Origin: a virus
IMG/VR virus record: IMGVR_UViG_3300042327_000965
Location: 1-64,000 of that record
Direction: 5' to 3' (one strand)
Length of the DNA: 64,000 nt
In this document: one piece after another, positions 36,607 to 44,787 of the stretch
How positions within the stretch are numbered: position 1 is the stretch's first letter
Layout of the letters: each line of letters starts with the position of its first letter
Made by a program: the position numbers and the translations under genes
The notes under the pieces: generated by a model
What the model was told of the DNA's origin: nothing
What the model saw: only the letters and a program-made list of their open reading frames with translations
Databases searched by the model: none

Positions 36607-36900
36607 ATGCCAACAACAGAACCAATTAGTTTCGAGCAACCTAAAAATGATTTATCATCAATTGCTGAGATGGAGAGAGCAAAATTATTCCCAAAGAATG
36701 ATTATAAACCAACAAACCAATATTCTGCGGTTAATCCTGACGCTATTGCCGATGGAGATGCTCAAGGTAAAGGTACTGGAGGATTTTTAGATGTTTATAA
36801 TCAAGGTGCGGGAGCAATCCAAGACATTTTAGAGAGAAAGGCCGAGGTAGTTATTAATGAATTTAAACCCAACTCACCGTATACTACACCAAGTGCATAA
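36607..36900 (+). CDS. hypothetical protein, 97 aa
   Basis: Small acidic-neutral protein of unknown family. It has a Gly-rich stretch around residues 50-68 (DGDAQGKGTGGFLDVYNQGA), and the rest is polar and probably partly disordered. It lies inside the 35306-37926 run; its stop overlaps the next ATG (TAATG). Coding potential is supported by its fit in the operon. No function can be assigned. Confidence 0.5.
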   Translation: MPTTEPISFEQPKNDLSSIAEMERAKLFPKNDYKPTNQYSAVNPDAIADGDAQGKGTGGFLDVYNQGAGAIQDILERKAEVVINEFKPNSPYTTPSA

Positions 36901-37334
36901 TGAAACTTTACAACACAGTTAAATCTCTTATTTTAGAAGTAGCGTCGATTGACTCAATCGTTGATGCTATAAAAAAAAGAAATAAGATAGTAATTTACTA
37001 TGATGGTGATGAGCCAGGTGGTAGAGGGTTAAGAGAAATCGAACCTGTTTGTCTTGGGTATAGTAAGTCAGATAATCCTGTTTTAAGAGCTTGGGATAAT
37101 GAAGGGTCTTCTCATACCGCGTATAAAGGCGAACAACCTTTACCTGGGTGGAGATTATTCAGAGTTGATAAAATATTATCATTTAAACCAACGGGAGAAA
37201 ATTTTGATTCATCTAAACCAGGATATAATCCATCAGGGGACAAAAGTATGAATAGAGTTATTATTAACGCAGTGTTTAATCAACAACCAACGGAACCAAC
37301 GGAACCAACGGAACCAACGGAACCAATACAATAA
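36900..37334 (+). CDS. WYL-like domain protein with N-terminal (L/I)xE peptide, 144 aa
   Basis: Residues about 17-105 follow the WYL-domain pattern: IVDAIKKRNKIVIYYDGDE, REIEPVCLGYSK, PVLRAWDNEGSS and GWRLFRVDKILSFKPTGENF. WYL domains are ligand- or nucleic-acid-sensing beta-barrels common in bacterial regulators and anti-phage systems. The first 13 residues (MKLYNTVKSLILE) resemble T4 capsid-targeting peptides, and LILE followed by V would fit prohead protease cleavage. The C-terminus ends in TEP repeats from a 9-bp tandem array. No DNA-binding helix-turn-helix is attached. Possible packaged or regulatory protein; both ideas are inference. Confidence 0.6.
   Translation: MKLYNTVKSLILEVASIDSIVDAIKKRNKIVIYYDGDEPGGRGLREIEPVCLGYSKSDNPVLRAWDNEGSSHTAYKGEQPLPGWRLFRVDKILSFKPTGENFDSSKPGYNPSGDKSMNRVIINAVFNQQPTEPTEPTEPTEPIQ
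37287..37322. repeat. 9-bp tandem repeat CCAACGGAA x4
   Basis: Four exact copies encode TEP repeats at the C-terminus of the WYL-like protein. Perfect identity suggests recent slippage. Confidence 0.9.
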
Positions 37335-37341
37335 TTAAGAT

Positions 37342-37926
37342 ATGACAAACGAAAACGACTTAATACAAAAATTAATGGTATCTAAGGCTATTATGGATAA
37401 ACATAATAATACCCCAAGAGCGGGTAATAATTTAAATATGACAAGTCCAATGGTTCAGGATTACGAAGCCCCACAAGCCAAGTATAACTTACCACAAGAA
37501 TTTATGCAGGAATCTGTAACTCAATCAGTTCCTTCAACACAACAACCAATAACCAAAGATAGGGTTATGTCATCTAAATTACCTGATGAGATTAAAAGGT
37601 TAATGATAGAACATCCAATCAATCAACCAAACTCAATGGCAGGACCTTCATTATCTAATGATTTGATTGATAAAGCCGCAAGATTGATGAATGTTGACGC
37701 TAAAGGAACTCCAAGAGGACCTCAACCAAAAAGAGTTACCGAACAATCAATACCGACTCAAGATTTGTCAAGTTTAAAAGAATTGTTAAGAGAAGTTGTT
37801 GAAGAGGTTTTATTAGAAAATGGATTAATCGCCGAATCAACCCAAAAATCAAATGAAGTATTTTCTTTTAAGGTAGGTAAGCATATATTTGAAGGTAAGG
37901 TTACTAAGATAAAAAAAATATCTTAA
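37342..37926 (+). CDS. hypothetical protein, 194 aa
   Basis: No family recognised. The N-terminal two thirds are polar, Gln/Pro/Asn-rich and likely disordered. From about residue 140 an amphipathic helix (SSLKELLREVVEEVLLENGL) leads to a small beta-like end (VFSFKVGKHIFEGKVTKIKK). The helix contains LxE-type sites. Last gene of the five-gene run and followed by a terminator. A structural or assembly protein is plausible but unsupported by homology. Confidence 0.5.
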   Translation: MTNENDLIQKLMVSKAIMDKHNNTPRAGNNLNMTSPMVQDYEAPQAKYNLPQEFMQESVTQSVPSTQQPITKDRVMSSKLPDEIKRLMIEHPINQPNSMAGPSLSNDLIDKAARLMNVDAKGTPRGPQPKRVTEQSIPTQDLSSLKELLREVVEEVLLENGLIAESTQKSNEVFSFKVGKHIFEGKVTKIKKIS

Positions 37927-37945
37927 AAACAAGTTTACTCTAAAG

Positions 37946-37979
37946 AAAACCCCCCTCATAACTATGTGGGGGTTTTTTA
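37946..37979 (+). terminator. Rho-independent terminator
   Basis: AAACCCCC pairs with GGGGGTTT around a loop of about 14 bases, followed by TTTTTTATTTT. It ends the 35306-37926 run. Confidence 0.85.
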
Positions 37980-38038
37980 TTTTATAAGGTTGATATTCTA
38001 TTATTTTCTTATTATATTTTCTAAGACAATTTTATATT

Positions 38039-39259
38039 ATGAAAGAAAAAATTAATGTTTTAGTACTACCAAGTGATAAAAGTGGTGTTGGGAAATTTCG
38101 TTCTATCGACCCTCACGTACATTTACAAAATTTATATCCTGACGACTTCCATTTAGACATTGACTACGAACCAAAAATCAATGACCCAAATTATTGGAAA
38201 AAATATCAAATCGTTCACGTACATAGAAATATTGGTAGTAATTACGACAATACTCCACTAATCATTAGAAAGTTAAAATCACTAGGAATTATCGTTATTG
38301 TTGACATTGATGATTATTGGTTACCAACAAAAGAACATCCTATTCATCAAATAATTGTTCAACAAAAAATTAACGAAAAAATTGTTGCAAACTTAAAAGA
38401 AGCTGATTATGTTACAACAACAACAGATATTTTTGCAAATGAAATTAGAAGGTTTAATAAAAATGTTGTTGTATTCCCCAATGCAATTAACCCAAAAGAA
38501 CCTCAATTCAATCAACCAACCGTTGAATCAGATAGAATTAGAGTTGGGTGGTTAGGTGGCTCATCTCACTTACATGATTTAATGTTACTACAAGGGTTCA
38601 CTCAAAGAAATGGTAAGGACATTAATGACAAAATTCAATATGTTATTTGTGGGTTTGATACTCGTGGTACTGTTACTGAGATTAATCCACAAACGGGGGA
38701 ACAAAAACGTAGAGACATTTTACCTCACGAAACTGTGTGGGCAAAATATGAAGAGATTTTTACAAACAATTATAATTTAGTTGATGAGGATTATAAAAAA
38801 TTCTTAATGGAATATAAAGAACAAGATTATGTTTCAAATAAAGAATTACCTTATCTTAGAGTTTGGACAAAACCTGTTACCACATATGCAATGAATTATT
38901 CTAAATTTGATATTTCATTAGCTCCAATCAAAAATCACGTCTTTAATAGAATGAAATCTCAGTTAAAAGTTATTGAAGCAGGATTTTATAAGAAAGCGTT
39001 AATCGCGTCTGAAATAGGTCCATATACAATCGACTTGAAACATTGTATGAAGAATGGTAACTTTGTTGATGGTAATGCTTTATTAGTCGGTGAGCAAAGA
39101 AATCATAGTGATTGGTCGAAACACATCAAAAAGTTAGTTCAAAACCCTAATTTGATTACAGATATGGGAGAAAGATTATATGAAACGGTTAAAGACAAAT
39201 ACGATTTAAATACCGTAACAAAAAATAGAGCAGAATTTTATAAATCATTAATTAAATAA
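38039..39259 (+). CDS. glycosyltransferase (GT4/GT-B-like), 406 aa
   Basis: GT-B-type transferase of the kind common in large phages. N-terminus INVLVLPSDKSGVGKFRSID carries the Gly-containing loop; IVHVHRN and IIVIVDIDDYW are Rossmann strands; ADYVTTTT and VVVFPNAINP lead to the second domain, which starts IRVGWLGGSSHLHDLMLL. The C-terminal donor-site region is FDISLAPIKNHVFNRMKSQLK followed by KVIEAGFYKKALIAS. Full-length. First gene after a terminator, so it probably has its own promoter, though I could not identify one. Its next neighbour is a cytidylyltransferase, suggesting an activated donor made nearby. Donor and acceptor unknown. Confidence 0.8.
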   Translation: MKEKINVLVLPSDKSGVGKFRSIDPHVHLQNLYPDDFHLDIDYEPKINDPNYWKKYQIVHVHRNIGSNYDNTPLIIRKLKSLGIIVIVDIDDYWLPTKEHPIHQIIVQQKINEKIVANLKEADYVTTTTDIFANEIRRFNKNVVVFPNAINPKEPQFNQPTVESDRIRVGWLGGSSHLHDLMLLQGFTQRNGKDINDKIQYVICGFDTRGTVTEINPQTGEQKRRDILPHETVWAKYEEIFTNNYNLVDEDYKKFLMEYKEQDYVSNKELPYLRVWTKPVTTYAMNYSKFDISLAPIKNHVFNRMKSQLKVIEAGFYKKALIASEIGPYTIDLKHCMKNGNFVDGNALLVGEQRNHSDWSKHIKKLVQNPNLITDMGERLYETVKDKYDLNTVTKNRAEFYKSLIK

Positions 39260-39260
39260 T

Positions 39261-39719
39261 ATGTATAATAAAAAAGGTAAAGTTGGGTTCACCGCAGGTA
39301 ATTTTGATTTATTACACCCAGGTTATATTTACACTTTTGAAGCGGCAAAAGAAAAGTGTGATTACTTTATGGTCTTTTTACAAAGAGACCCGTCTGAGAC
39401 AAGATTTACAAAGTATAAACCAGTCGTTCCATTATATGAAAGATATAAAACTTTAATGTCAATAAAGTATGTTGATGAAGTTGTGACATATCAAACTGAA
39501 GAGGATTTAATAAAACTTATTGAGTTTTATAAACCTGATGTTAGAATTTTAGGTGACGATTATATTGGTAAGAGGTTTACTGGAGACCATCTACCAATTG
39601 AGGTAGTTTACACCACAAGGTCTCACAATTGGTCAACAACTAAAATCAAAGATTTAATCACAATACAAACATTGAAACAAAACCCTGAAATTTTAAAAAA
39701 TTTAGAGACAAATGATTAA
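39261..39719 (+). CDS. cytidylyltransferase-family nucleotidyltransferase, 152 aa
   Basis: Resembles glycerol-3-phosphate cytidylyltransferase/RfaE-type enzymes, which make CDP- or ADP-activated polyols or sugars. The nucleotide-binding loop is GNFDLLHPGYIYTFEAAKEK, where the usual HxGH appears as HPGY, so the second His is Tyr. The C-terminal motif RSHNWSTTKIKDLI matches the family's ISTTxI region, and VRILGDDYIGK matches the middle strand. Length fits the family. The changed HxGH weakens the case for full activity. It overlaps the next gene by eight bases. A role in supplying donor for the local glycosyltransferases is inferred. Confidence 0.75.
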   Translation: MYNKKGKVGFTAGNFDLLHPGYIYTFEAAKEKCDYFMVFLQRDPSETRFTKYKPVVPLYERYKTLMSIKYVDEVVTYQTEEDLIKLIEFYKPDVRILGDDYIGKRFTGDHLPIEVVYTTRSHNWSTTKIKDLITIQTLKQNPEILKNLETND

Positions 39720-40431
39720 AATACCTATTACTAAAATTTTGTTTCTTGATATAGAAACAGTTGGGATTGAAAAAGACTTCGATACTTGTGTTGAAAAACG
39801 TCCTGAAATTGCACATCAATTCGATAAGTATTTCGATTGGTTTTTAAAACGATTCCCTGAAGACGCAATTAAAGGGGAAAACGAAGATGAAAGAAAAAAT
39901 ATTATATTCTCAACAAGAACCGCGCTGGTACCCGAATTTGCAAAGATTGTATGTGTTAGTGTTGCCTTTGTTATGGATAATGGTGAAGTTAAAAAACAAA
40001 CGTTTTCTGGTGATGATGAGGAACAATTATTACGTGATTGTCAGAAATTATTGGACCGTTGTGGAAGATTGGATTTCTTTCTGTGTGGGCATAATCTAAA
40101 GAATTTTGATATTCCAATGATGGCTAAAAGAATGATTATTAATGGATTACTTCCACCATCAATTTTACCGTCATACGATACAAAACCATGGGAAATTAAA
40201 GCCATCGACACTAAAGAAATTTGGCAATATGGTGCTTATACGGCGATTGGTTCATTAGATTTAATGTGTACCTCAATGGAGATTCCATCACCAAAAGAAG
40301 GTGAAATCACAGGAGATAAAGTACATAATTCATATTGGAACCATGGTAAATTAAAAGAAATCTCAGAATACTGTGAACGAGACGTTAACGTATTAATTGA
40401 GGTGATAAAAAAATTAAAAGAACTTAAATAA
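39712..40431 (+). CDS. DnaQ/PolB-like 3'-5' exonuclease, 239 aa
   Basis: DEDD-superfamily nuclease resembling the exonuclease domain of family B polymerases. Exo I is KILFLDIETVG (Asp12 and Glu14), Exo II is LCGHNLKNFDIPMMAKRM (about residue 125-143) and Exo III is EYCERDVNVLIEVI near residue 222, with the typical YxxxD. An N-terminal insert (about 20-75) is rich in Lys and acidic residues. Likely acts in replication, repair or DNA degradation in the cytoplasm. It overlaps the neighbouring dUTPase start by TAATG. Family call is strong; specific role not determined. Confidence 0.85.
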   Translation: MIKIPITKILFLDIETVGIEKDFDTCVEKRPEIAHQFDKYFDWFLKRFPEDAIKGENEDERKNIIFSTRTALVPEFAKIVCVSVAFVMDNGEVKKQTFSGDDEEQLLRDCQKLLDRCGRLDFFLCGHNLKNFDIPMMAKRMIINGLLPPSILPSYDTKPWEIKAIDTKEIWQYGAYTAIGSLDLMCTSMEIPSPKEGEITGDKVHNSYWNHGKLKEISEYCERDVNVLIEVIKKLKELK

Positions 40432-41033
40432 TGTCAGAAGAAATAGATTTAGATTTTTTAAAGAAAAAAGCCGAAGAGCTAAAATCAATACTATCAATGT
40501 CAGAAAACAATGATATTGATTATAATCAAATCCTTGAGGAGTTTGGTGTTGATGTTAAACAATTAGAAGTTGATATGAAAAACTATAAAGCTCAGTTAGA
40601 ATTAGGTTTTAATAAACTACATCTTGATGCCGTAACCCCAAGTTATAACTACCCAAGTGATTCTGGATTTGATTTATACTCAGTTGAAGATATTACAATT
40701 GAGGGACTTGGTAGAGGTTTAGTTCCGACAGGATTATCATTTGACATTAAAGATGGATATGAAATTCAAGTTAGGTCTAAAAGTGGGTTAGCCATTAATC
40801 AAGGTTTAATGTGTTTAAACTCTCCAGGAACGGTAGATAATGGATATACAGGTGAAGTAAAAGTAATTATATTTAATACAAATAAAGAACCTTTTACAAT
40901 TACTAAAGGTATGAAAGTTGCTCAAGCAGTTTTATGTCCCGTAGTTAATGGTGGTTGGGTTTATTTGGATGAGAGAAATGAAGTAACAAAAAAAGACCGT
41001 AATAGTAACGGATTCGGTTCAACAGGAATTTAA
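40431..41033 (+). CDS. dut: dUTP diphosphatase (trimeric dUTPase), 200 aa
   Basis: Hydrolyses dUTP to dUMP and pyrophosphate, keeping uracil out of DNA and feeding dTMP synthesis. All five motifs are visible: PSDSGFDLYS (I), VRSKSGLAINQG (II), LNSPGTVDNGYTGEVKVIIF (III), ITKGMKVAQAVLCPV (IV) and the C-terminal GFGSTG (V). The catalytic Asp is in GTVDNGY, where most family members read G.ID.xY. An extra N-terminal extension of about 60 residues (LDFLKKKAEELKSILSM) is predicted helical and is not part of the core. Coupled by TAATG to the exonuclease. High confidence. Confidence 0.93.
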   Translation: MSEEIDLDFLKKKAEELKSILSMSENNDIDYNQILEEFGVDVKQLEVDMKNYKAQLELGFNKLHLDAVTPSYNYPSDSGFDLYSVEDITIEGLGRGLVPTGLSFDIKDGYEIQVRSKSGLAINQGLMCLNSPGTVDNGYTGEVKVIIFNTNKEPFTITKGMKVAQAVLCPVVNGGWVYLDERNEVTKKDRNSNGFGSTGI

Positions 41034-41034
41034 T

Positions 41035-42534
41035 ATGATAACAATAATTTATTCAACCCATAAAGACGAAACTTATAATAACAAATTTAAACAACATTTG
41101 TTACAAACTGTTGGATTAAAACATGTTCAGATTTTAGAGTTTCAGAACAATAATCAATACAGTTTGGCTGAGGTATATAACAAAGGTATATCACAATCAA
41201 TTTATGATATTGTGGTTTGTTGTCATAACGACATCAAATTAGAAAATAATTGGGGTAAGAAATTATTTAAAGATTTCGAAAATAACCCTGATTACGGAAT
41301 CATTGGGAAGGCAGGGTCAACATATTTTCCTGAATCAGGAGTCTATTGGGAACGAATGGCTCAAACAATGGTTGGTCATGTATATCACCAACCTGAGGGT
41401 CGTAAAAAATGGGTTAATAAGTATTCCGCAAAATTAGATGAATTAACACCAGTAGTGACTATTGATGGTTTATTCATTTCATTCGATAAAACAAAAATAA
41501 AACATAATTTTAATGAGACTATTGGTAAGTTTCATTTTTATGACCACCCATTCTGTTTAAGTAATTATTTAGACGGGGTAAAAATTGGGGTTACATTTTC
41601 TTTTGATATTACCCACCAATCAGTTGGACGACCAAATGAGGAATTTTTTGAAAGTAAAACTAAATTTTTAGAGAAGTTCTCGTCTAAATTGCCATTAGAC
41701 TTAAAACCAAACAGTATTTACGTTCCTAAAATAAACGAAAAACCAACTAAAAATATTGGTAAAGTTTCGGTAATTATACCAACAAAAGATAAGTTCGAAT
41801 TAATAAGTGAATGTATTCTATCTTTTTACGAACATTGTAACCCTAATTTATTTGACATTTTTATCGCCGACACTGGGTCAACTGATGAAAATAAAGAAAA
41901 ACTTAAATCATTTATTTCTGATTATAATAATATTAAATTAATTGAATATGATTATTATAATTTTGCAAAAATTAATAATGATGTGGTTAAAAACCATCTA
42001 AATAACACTCACGAATATTTGTTATTTTGTAATAATGATATTAAATTATTAAACAACGTTATTTATGGTATGTTAAAAATATTCAAAACAACTCCAAAAG
42101 TTGGTACTGTCGGTTGTCGTCTACATTATTTAGATAATACCGTACAACATGATGGTATGGTAATTTATATTCATAACAATATAATACAATTAACACATTC
42201 GGGATTAAAAGGATATTATACTTATACACCATCAATAAAAAAAGTATTGGGGTCTACTGCAGCTCTATTAATGATTAATAAAACCATATTTGAAAAGTGT
42301 GGTTATTTTAACGAAAATTATCAAACTTGTTTAGAGGATGCGGAATTAAACATCAAATGTCTTTCATTAGGTCTAAATAATTATTATGACGGTAATTTAG
42401 TTGCTTATCACTATGAGAGTCAAACCAGAGGAGATAATGATGATAATTACCGTCAAGATTACATTAACACTTTTTATCCTTTTATGATTAAAAACGAAAA
42501 CAATATTAAACCTTTTATATTTAAATTAAACTAA
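41035..42534 (+). CDS. two-domain glycosyltransferase (StrF-like GT2_5 + GT2), 499 aa
   Basis: Residues 1-225 resemble the Glyco_tranf_2_5/StrF-type domain (IIYSTHKDETYNNKFKQHLL; SLAEVYNKGISQSIYDIVV followed by CHNDIKLE). Residues about 240-490 are a second GT2: KVSVIIPTKDKFELISECIL, IADTGSTDENKEKL, YLLFCNNDIKLL, VGTVGCRLHYLDN and a final LEDAELNIKC that includes the ED-type catalytic position. Length is suitable for a bifunctional enzyme. It begins one base after the dUTPase stop region and overlaps the next gene (TAATG). Likely builds part of the same glycan as the following aminosugar genes (inference). Confidence 0.8.
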   Translation: MITIIYSTHKDETYNNKFKQHLLQTVGLKHVQILEFQNNNQYSLAEVYNKGISQSIYDIVVCCHNDIKLENNWGKKLFKDFENNPDYGIIGKAGSTYFPESGVYWERMAQTMVGHVYHQPEGRKKWVNKYSAKLDELTPVVTIDGLFISFDKTKIKHNFNETIGKFHFYDHPFCLSNYLDGVKIGVTFSFDITHQSVGRPNEEFFESKTKFLEKFSSKLPLDLKPNSIYVPKINEKPTKNIGKVSVIIPTKDKFELISECILSFYEHCNPNLFDIFIADTGSTDENKEKLKSFISDYNNIKLIEYDYYNFAKINNDVVKNHLNNTHEYLLFCNNDIKLLNNVIYGMLKIFKTTPKVGTVGCRLHYLDNTVQHDGMVIYIHNNIIQLTHSGLKGYYTYTPSIKKVLGSTAALLMINKTIFEKCGYFNENYQTCLEDAELNIKCLSLGLNNYYDGNLVAYHYESQTRGDNDDNYRQDYINTFYPFMIKNENNIKPFIFKLN

Positions 42535-43163
42535 TGGCACAAGGAATTTACCAAATAACAGAAAATTTTGAAACTAAACTATCCGAATATACAGGTGCGA
42601 AGTACGTTGTAACAGTGGATAATCAAAGTAACGCATTATTCTTATCACTAATGTATGAGAATATTAAAGGTATGGAAATTGAGATTCCATCCAGAACATA
42701 CCCATCGGTACCATGTGAGATTATTCATGCGGGAGGTAAGGTTAAATTTACCCCTGTTGAGGGTAAAACTATAAAAGGTGCGTACCAGTTGTCCCCAACA
42801 AAAGTTTGGGATTCGGCACTTAGGTTTACTAGTAATATGTACATACCTAACACTCATATGTGTATCTCATTCACAGGACCATACAAACACTTTAAACTGT
42901 CTAAGGGTGGTGCAATTTTAACAGACGACTATGATGCGTATCTTTGGTTCAAACGAGCAAGATATAGTGGGAGAAGAGAATGTTCATACCATGACGACCA
43001 TTTTGATATGTTAGGTTGGAATTTTTATATGATGCCCGAATTAGCCGCGAGAGGTTATTTATTAATGAATCAGTTCTATAATATGGATGGGACTCCAAAA
43101 CATAATGAGGATTTAGAATTACCTTATCCAGATTTATCAAATTTTAAAATATATCAACAATGA
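42534..43163 (+). CDS. compact DegT/DnrJ/EryC1/StrS-like aminotransferase, 209 aa
   Basis: PLP-dependent sugar aminotransferase family, which converts keto-sugars to amino-sugars. The N-terminus FETKLSEYTGAKYVVTVDNQ and N-A-L-F-LSL pattern match the family, and the region SFTGPYKHFKLSKGGAILTDD matches the Schiff-base Lys segment (usually SF...K.l..geGGai.td). WDSAL corresponds to the PLP-binding Asp region. At 209 aa it is little more than half the usual 360-400, lacking the VHLYG-type segment and most of the small domain. It may be a reduced but active form or a non-catalytic remnant. TAATG and ATGA overlaps tie it to both neighbours. Confidence 0.7.
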   Translation: MAQGIYQITENFETKLSEYTGAKYVVTVDNQSNALFLSLMYENIKGMEIEIPSRTYPSVPCEIIHAGGKVKFTPVEGKTIKGAYQLSPTKVWDSALRFTSNMYIPNTHMCISFTGPYKHFKLSKGGAILTDDYDAYLWFKRARYSGRRECSYHDDHFDMLGWNFYMMPELAARGYLLMNQFYNMDGTPKHNEDLELPYPDLSNFKIYQQ

Positions 43164-43777
43164 AAAATTACAAATTTACAGAAGAATGGTTTACCAACGA
43201 TGGGTTATCCGTATTAAATAATTTAGACCCAACAAAAGAAATTCATATCCTTGAGATAGGTTGTTTTGAGGGTAAATCCACTATTTGGTTTTTAGATAAT
43301 ATTTTACAAAACGACAAATCAACGATAACTTGTGTCGACCCATGGACTAATTTTAGTCAAGATAATAATAGTTTAAATTCTTACTTTAAAGATAACGCTG
43401 AATGGTTATTAAGTGAAAGAAAAACTAAAGAAATGTTTTTACATAATATTAATGAAAGTACAAACGCCAATAAGGTAATCGTTAGGGAAGGTCTTTCAAA
43501 TAAAGTCTTACCATTTTTAATTACTGAAGGAAAAATGTACGATATAATTTTTATTGACGGTAATCATACCGCACCATATGTTATGATGGATGCGATTATG
43601 TCATGGGAATTATTAAATGATAATGGTATTATTATTTTTGACGATTACTTATGGGAAATGAGTCGGCCAACAAACTTAAGACCGAAAGAATCTGTAGACT
43701 ATTTTATGTTAACCTTTTCTGACTATATTACCGAATTACATTCAAATTACCGTAAAATAATTAAAAAAATAAAATAA
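43160..43777 (+). CDS. class I SAM-dependent methyltransferase (Methyltransf_24-like), 205 aa
   Basis: Motif I IHILEIGCFEGKSTIWFL (about residues 27-45) and the acidic motif TCVDPWTNF are followed by DIIFIDGNHTAPYVMMDA and GIIIFDDYLW, the pattern of CmcI/Methyltransf_24-type O-methyltransferases often found in glycan clusters. The start overlaps the aminotransferase stop (ATGA). It probably methylates a sugar or other small group of the local pathway. Family confident; substrate unknown. An 88-base spacer after it contains no recognisable gene. Confidence 0.8.
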   Translation: MKNYKFTEEWFTNDGLSVLNNLDPTKEIHILEIGCFEGKSTIWFLDNILQNDKSTITCVDPWTNFSQDNNSLNSYFKDNAEWLLSERKTKEMFLHNINESTNANKVIVREGLSNKVLPFLITEGKMYDIIFIDGNHTAPYVMMDAIMSWELLNDNGIIIFDDYLWEMSRPTNLRPKESVDYFMLTFSDYITELHSNYRKIIKKIK

Positions 43778-43864
43778 AAAAATCGAGAATAGGTACAGGT
43801 GAGTTTGGAAGGAAAGTGAGTAATAATCTTTCTTTACTGTCTATAAAAATTAATTAAAATAACT

Positions 43865-44422
43865 ATGTTTTATACTAAAGAAGAATTAAAATTAATTGGA
43901 TTTAAATCAATTGGGGAAAATGTTTTGATTTCAAACAAATGTTCAATTTACAATCCACGGAACATATCGATAGGTAACAATGTTAGAATTGATGATTTTT
44001 GTGTGATTAGCGCTGGTGAAGGTGGAATTAAAATAGGTAACTATGTTCACATTGCCGTTTTTTGTAGTTTAATCGGGAACGGTAAAATAACACTTGACGA
44101 TTTTTCAGGATTATCATCAAGAGTATCAATATACAGTTCAACTGATGATTATAGTGGTAATTTTTTAACAAATCCAACAGTAAGTAAAGAATACACTAAT
44201 GTTATATCAGGTGATGTTAGGTTAGGTAAACACGTTATTGTTGGTGCGGGGAGTGTGATATTACCAAATGTTAATATTGATGACCATAGTTCTGTTGGTT
44301 CGTTATCATTAGTGACTAAAGATGTTGAAAAGTCTAAAATTGTTGTTGGTATACCATCTAAGGTCATAAAAAATAGAGAAAATAATTTATACAGTTTAGA
44401 ATGCGAGTTTCTGAAAAAATAA
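43865..44422 (+). CDS. left-handed beta-helix (hexapeptide) acyltransferase, 185 aa
   Basis: Typical LbH acyltransferase: repeated hexapeptides (NISIGNNVRIDDFCVISAG; GGIKIGNYVHIAVFCSLIG; VRLGKHVIVGAGSVILPNV) and a C-terminal SLSLVTKDVEKSKIVVGIPS closing segment. Close in style to enzymes annotated as galactoside or dTDP-amino-sugar acyltransferases in O-antigen clusters. It transfers an acyl group from acyl-CoA to a sugar, commonly an amino-sugar. The next gene, a MaoC-like hydratase, overlaps it by 22 bases, suggesting they work on the same acyl-CoA. Full length. The acyl group is not readable from the sequence. Confidence 0.85.
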   Translation: MFYTKEELKLIGFKSIGENVLISNKCSIYNPRNISIGNNVRIDDFCVISAGEGGIKIGNYVHIAVFCSLIGNGKITLDDFSGLSSRVSIYSSTDDYSGNFLTNPTVSKEYTNVISGDVRLGKHVIVGAGSVILPNVNIDDHSSVGSLSLVTKDVEKSKIVVGIPSKVIKNRENNLYSLECEFLKK

Positions 44423-44769
44423 CTATAACAGATAAAATGGTGAGGGATTTTTCCGAACTGTCTGGAGATAAAAATCCAATCCACTTAGATGATGAGTATT
44501 CCAAAAATAGTATATTTGGAAAAAGAATTGCACATGGAATGTTATTATCTTCCTTTTTTTCTAAGATAATTGCAACCTATTACCCTGGTGAAGGTTCAAT
44601 ATATTTAAAACAAGATTTAAATTTTAAAAACCCTTGTTACATTAATGATGAGATTGAAATTGTGATTGAGTTAGACAAAAAAGAAAATAATAAGTATTTT
44701 TTAAAAACAAAAATAATAAGAGACGATGTAGAAATTATTGATGGTAATGCGATAGTTTTAAAAAAATAA
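44401..44769 (+). CDS. MaoC-like (R)-specific enoyl-CoA hydratase, 122 aa
   Basis: Hot-dog fold hydratase. The hydratase-2 motif is complete in FSELSGDKNPIHLDDEYSK, including catalytic Asp and His within GD.NP.H, followed by FGKRIAHGMLLSSFFS as the second conserved segment. Members add water to trans-2-enoyl-CoA giving (R)-3-hydroxyacyl-CoA. A phage copy is unusual. The gene overlaps the acyltransferase by 22 bases and follows an aminotransferase and a methyltransferase, a gene set reminiscent of the Bacillus anthrose operon, where a hydroxyacyl group is attached to an amino-sugar. Enzyme family strong; pathway role inferred. Confidence 0.85.
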   Translation: MRVSEKITITDKMVRDFSELSGDKNPIHLDDEYSKNSIFGKRIAHGMLLSSFFSKIIATYYPGEGSIYLKQDLNFKNPCYINDEIEIVIELDKKENNKYFLKTKIIRDDVEIIDGNAIVLKK

Positions 44770-44787
44770 AGTAAAAACTAAATAATC

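Noticed and set aside
43778-43864. Possible small RNA or hairpin in the spacer after the methyltransferase
   Set aside because: AAGGAAAG and CTTTCTT can pair only imperfectly, and no promoter or T-tract fits.
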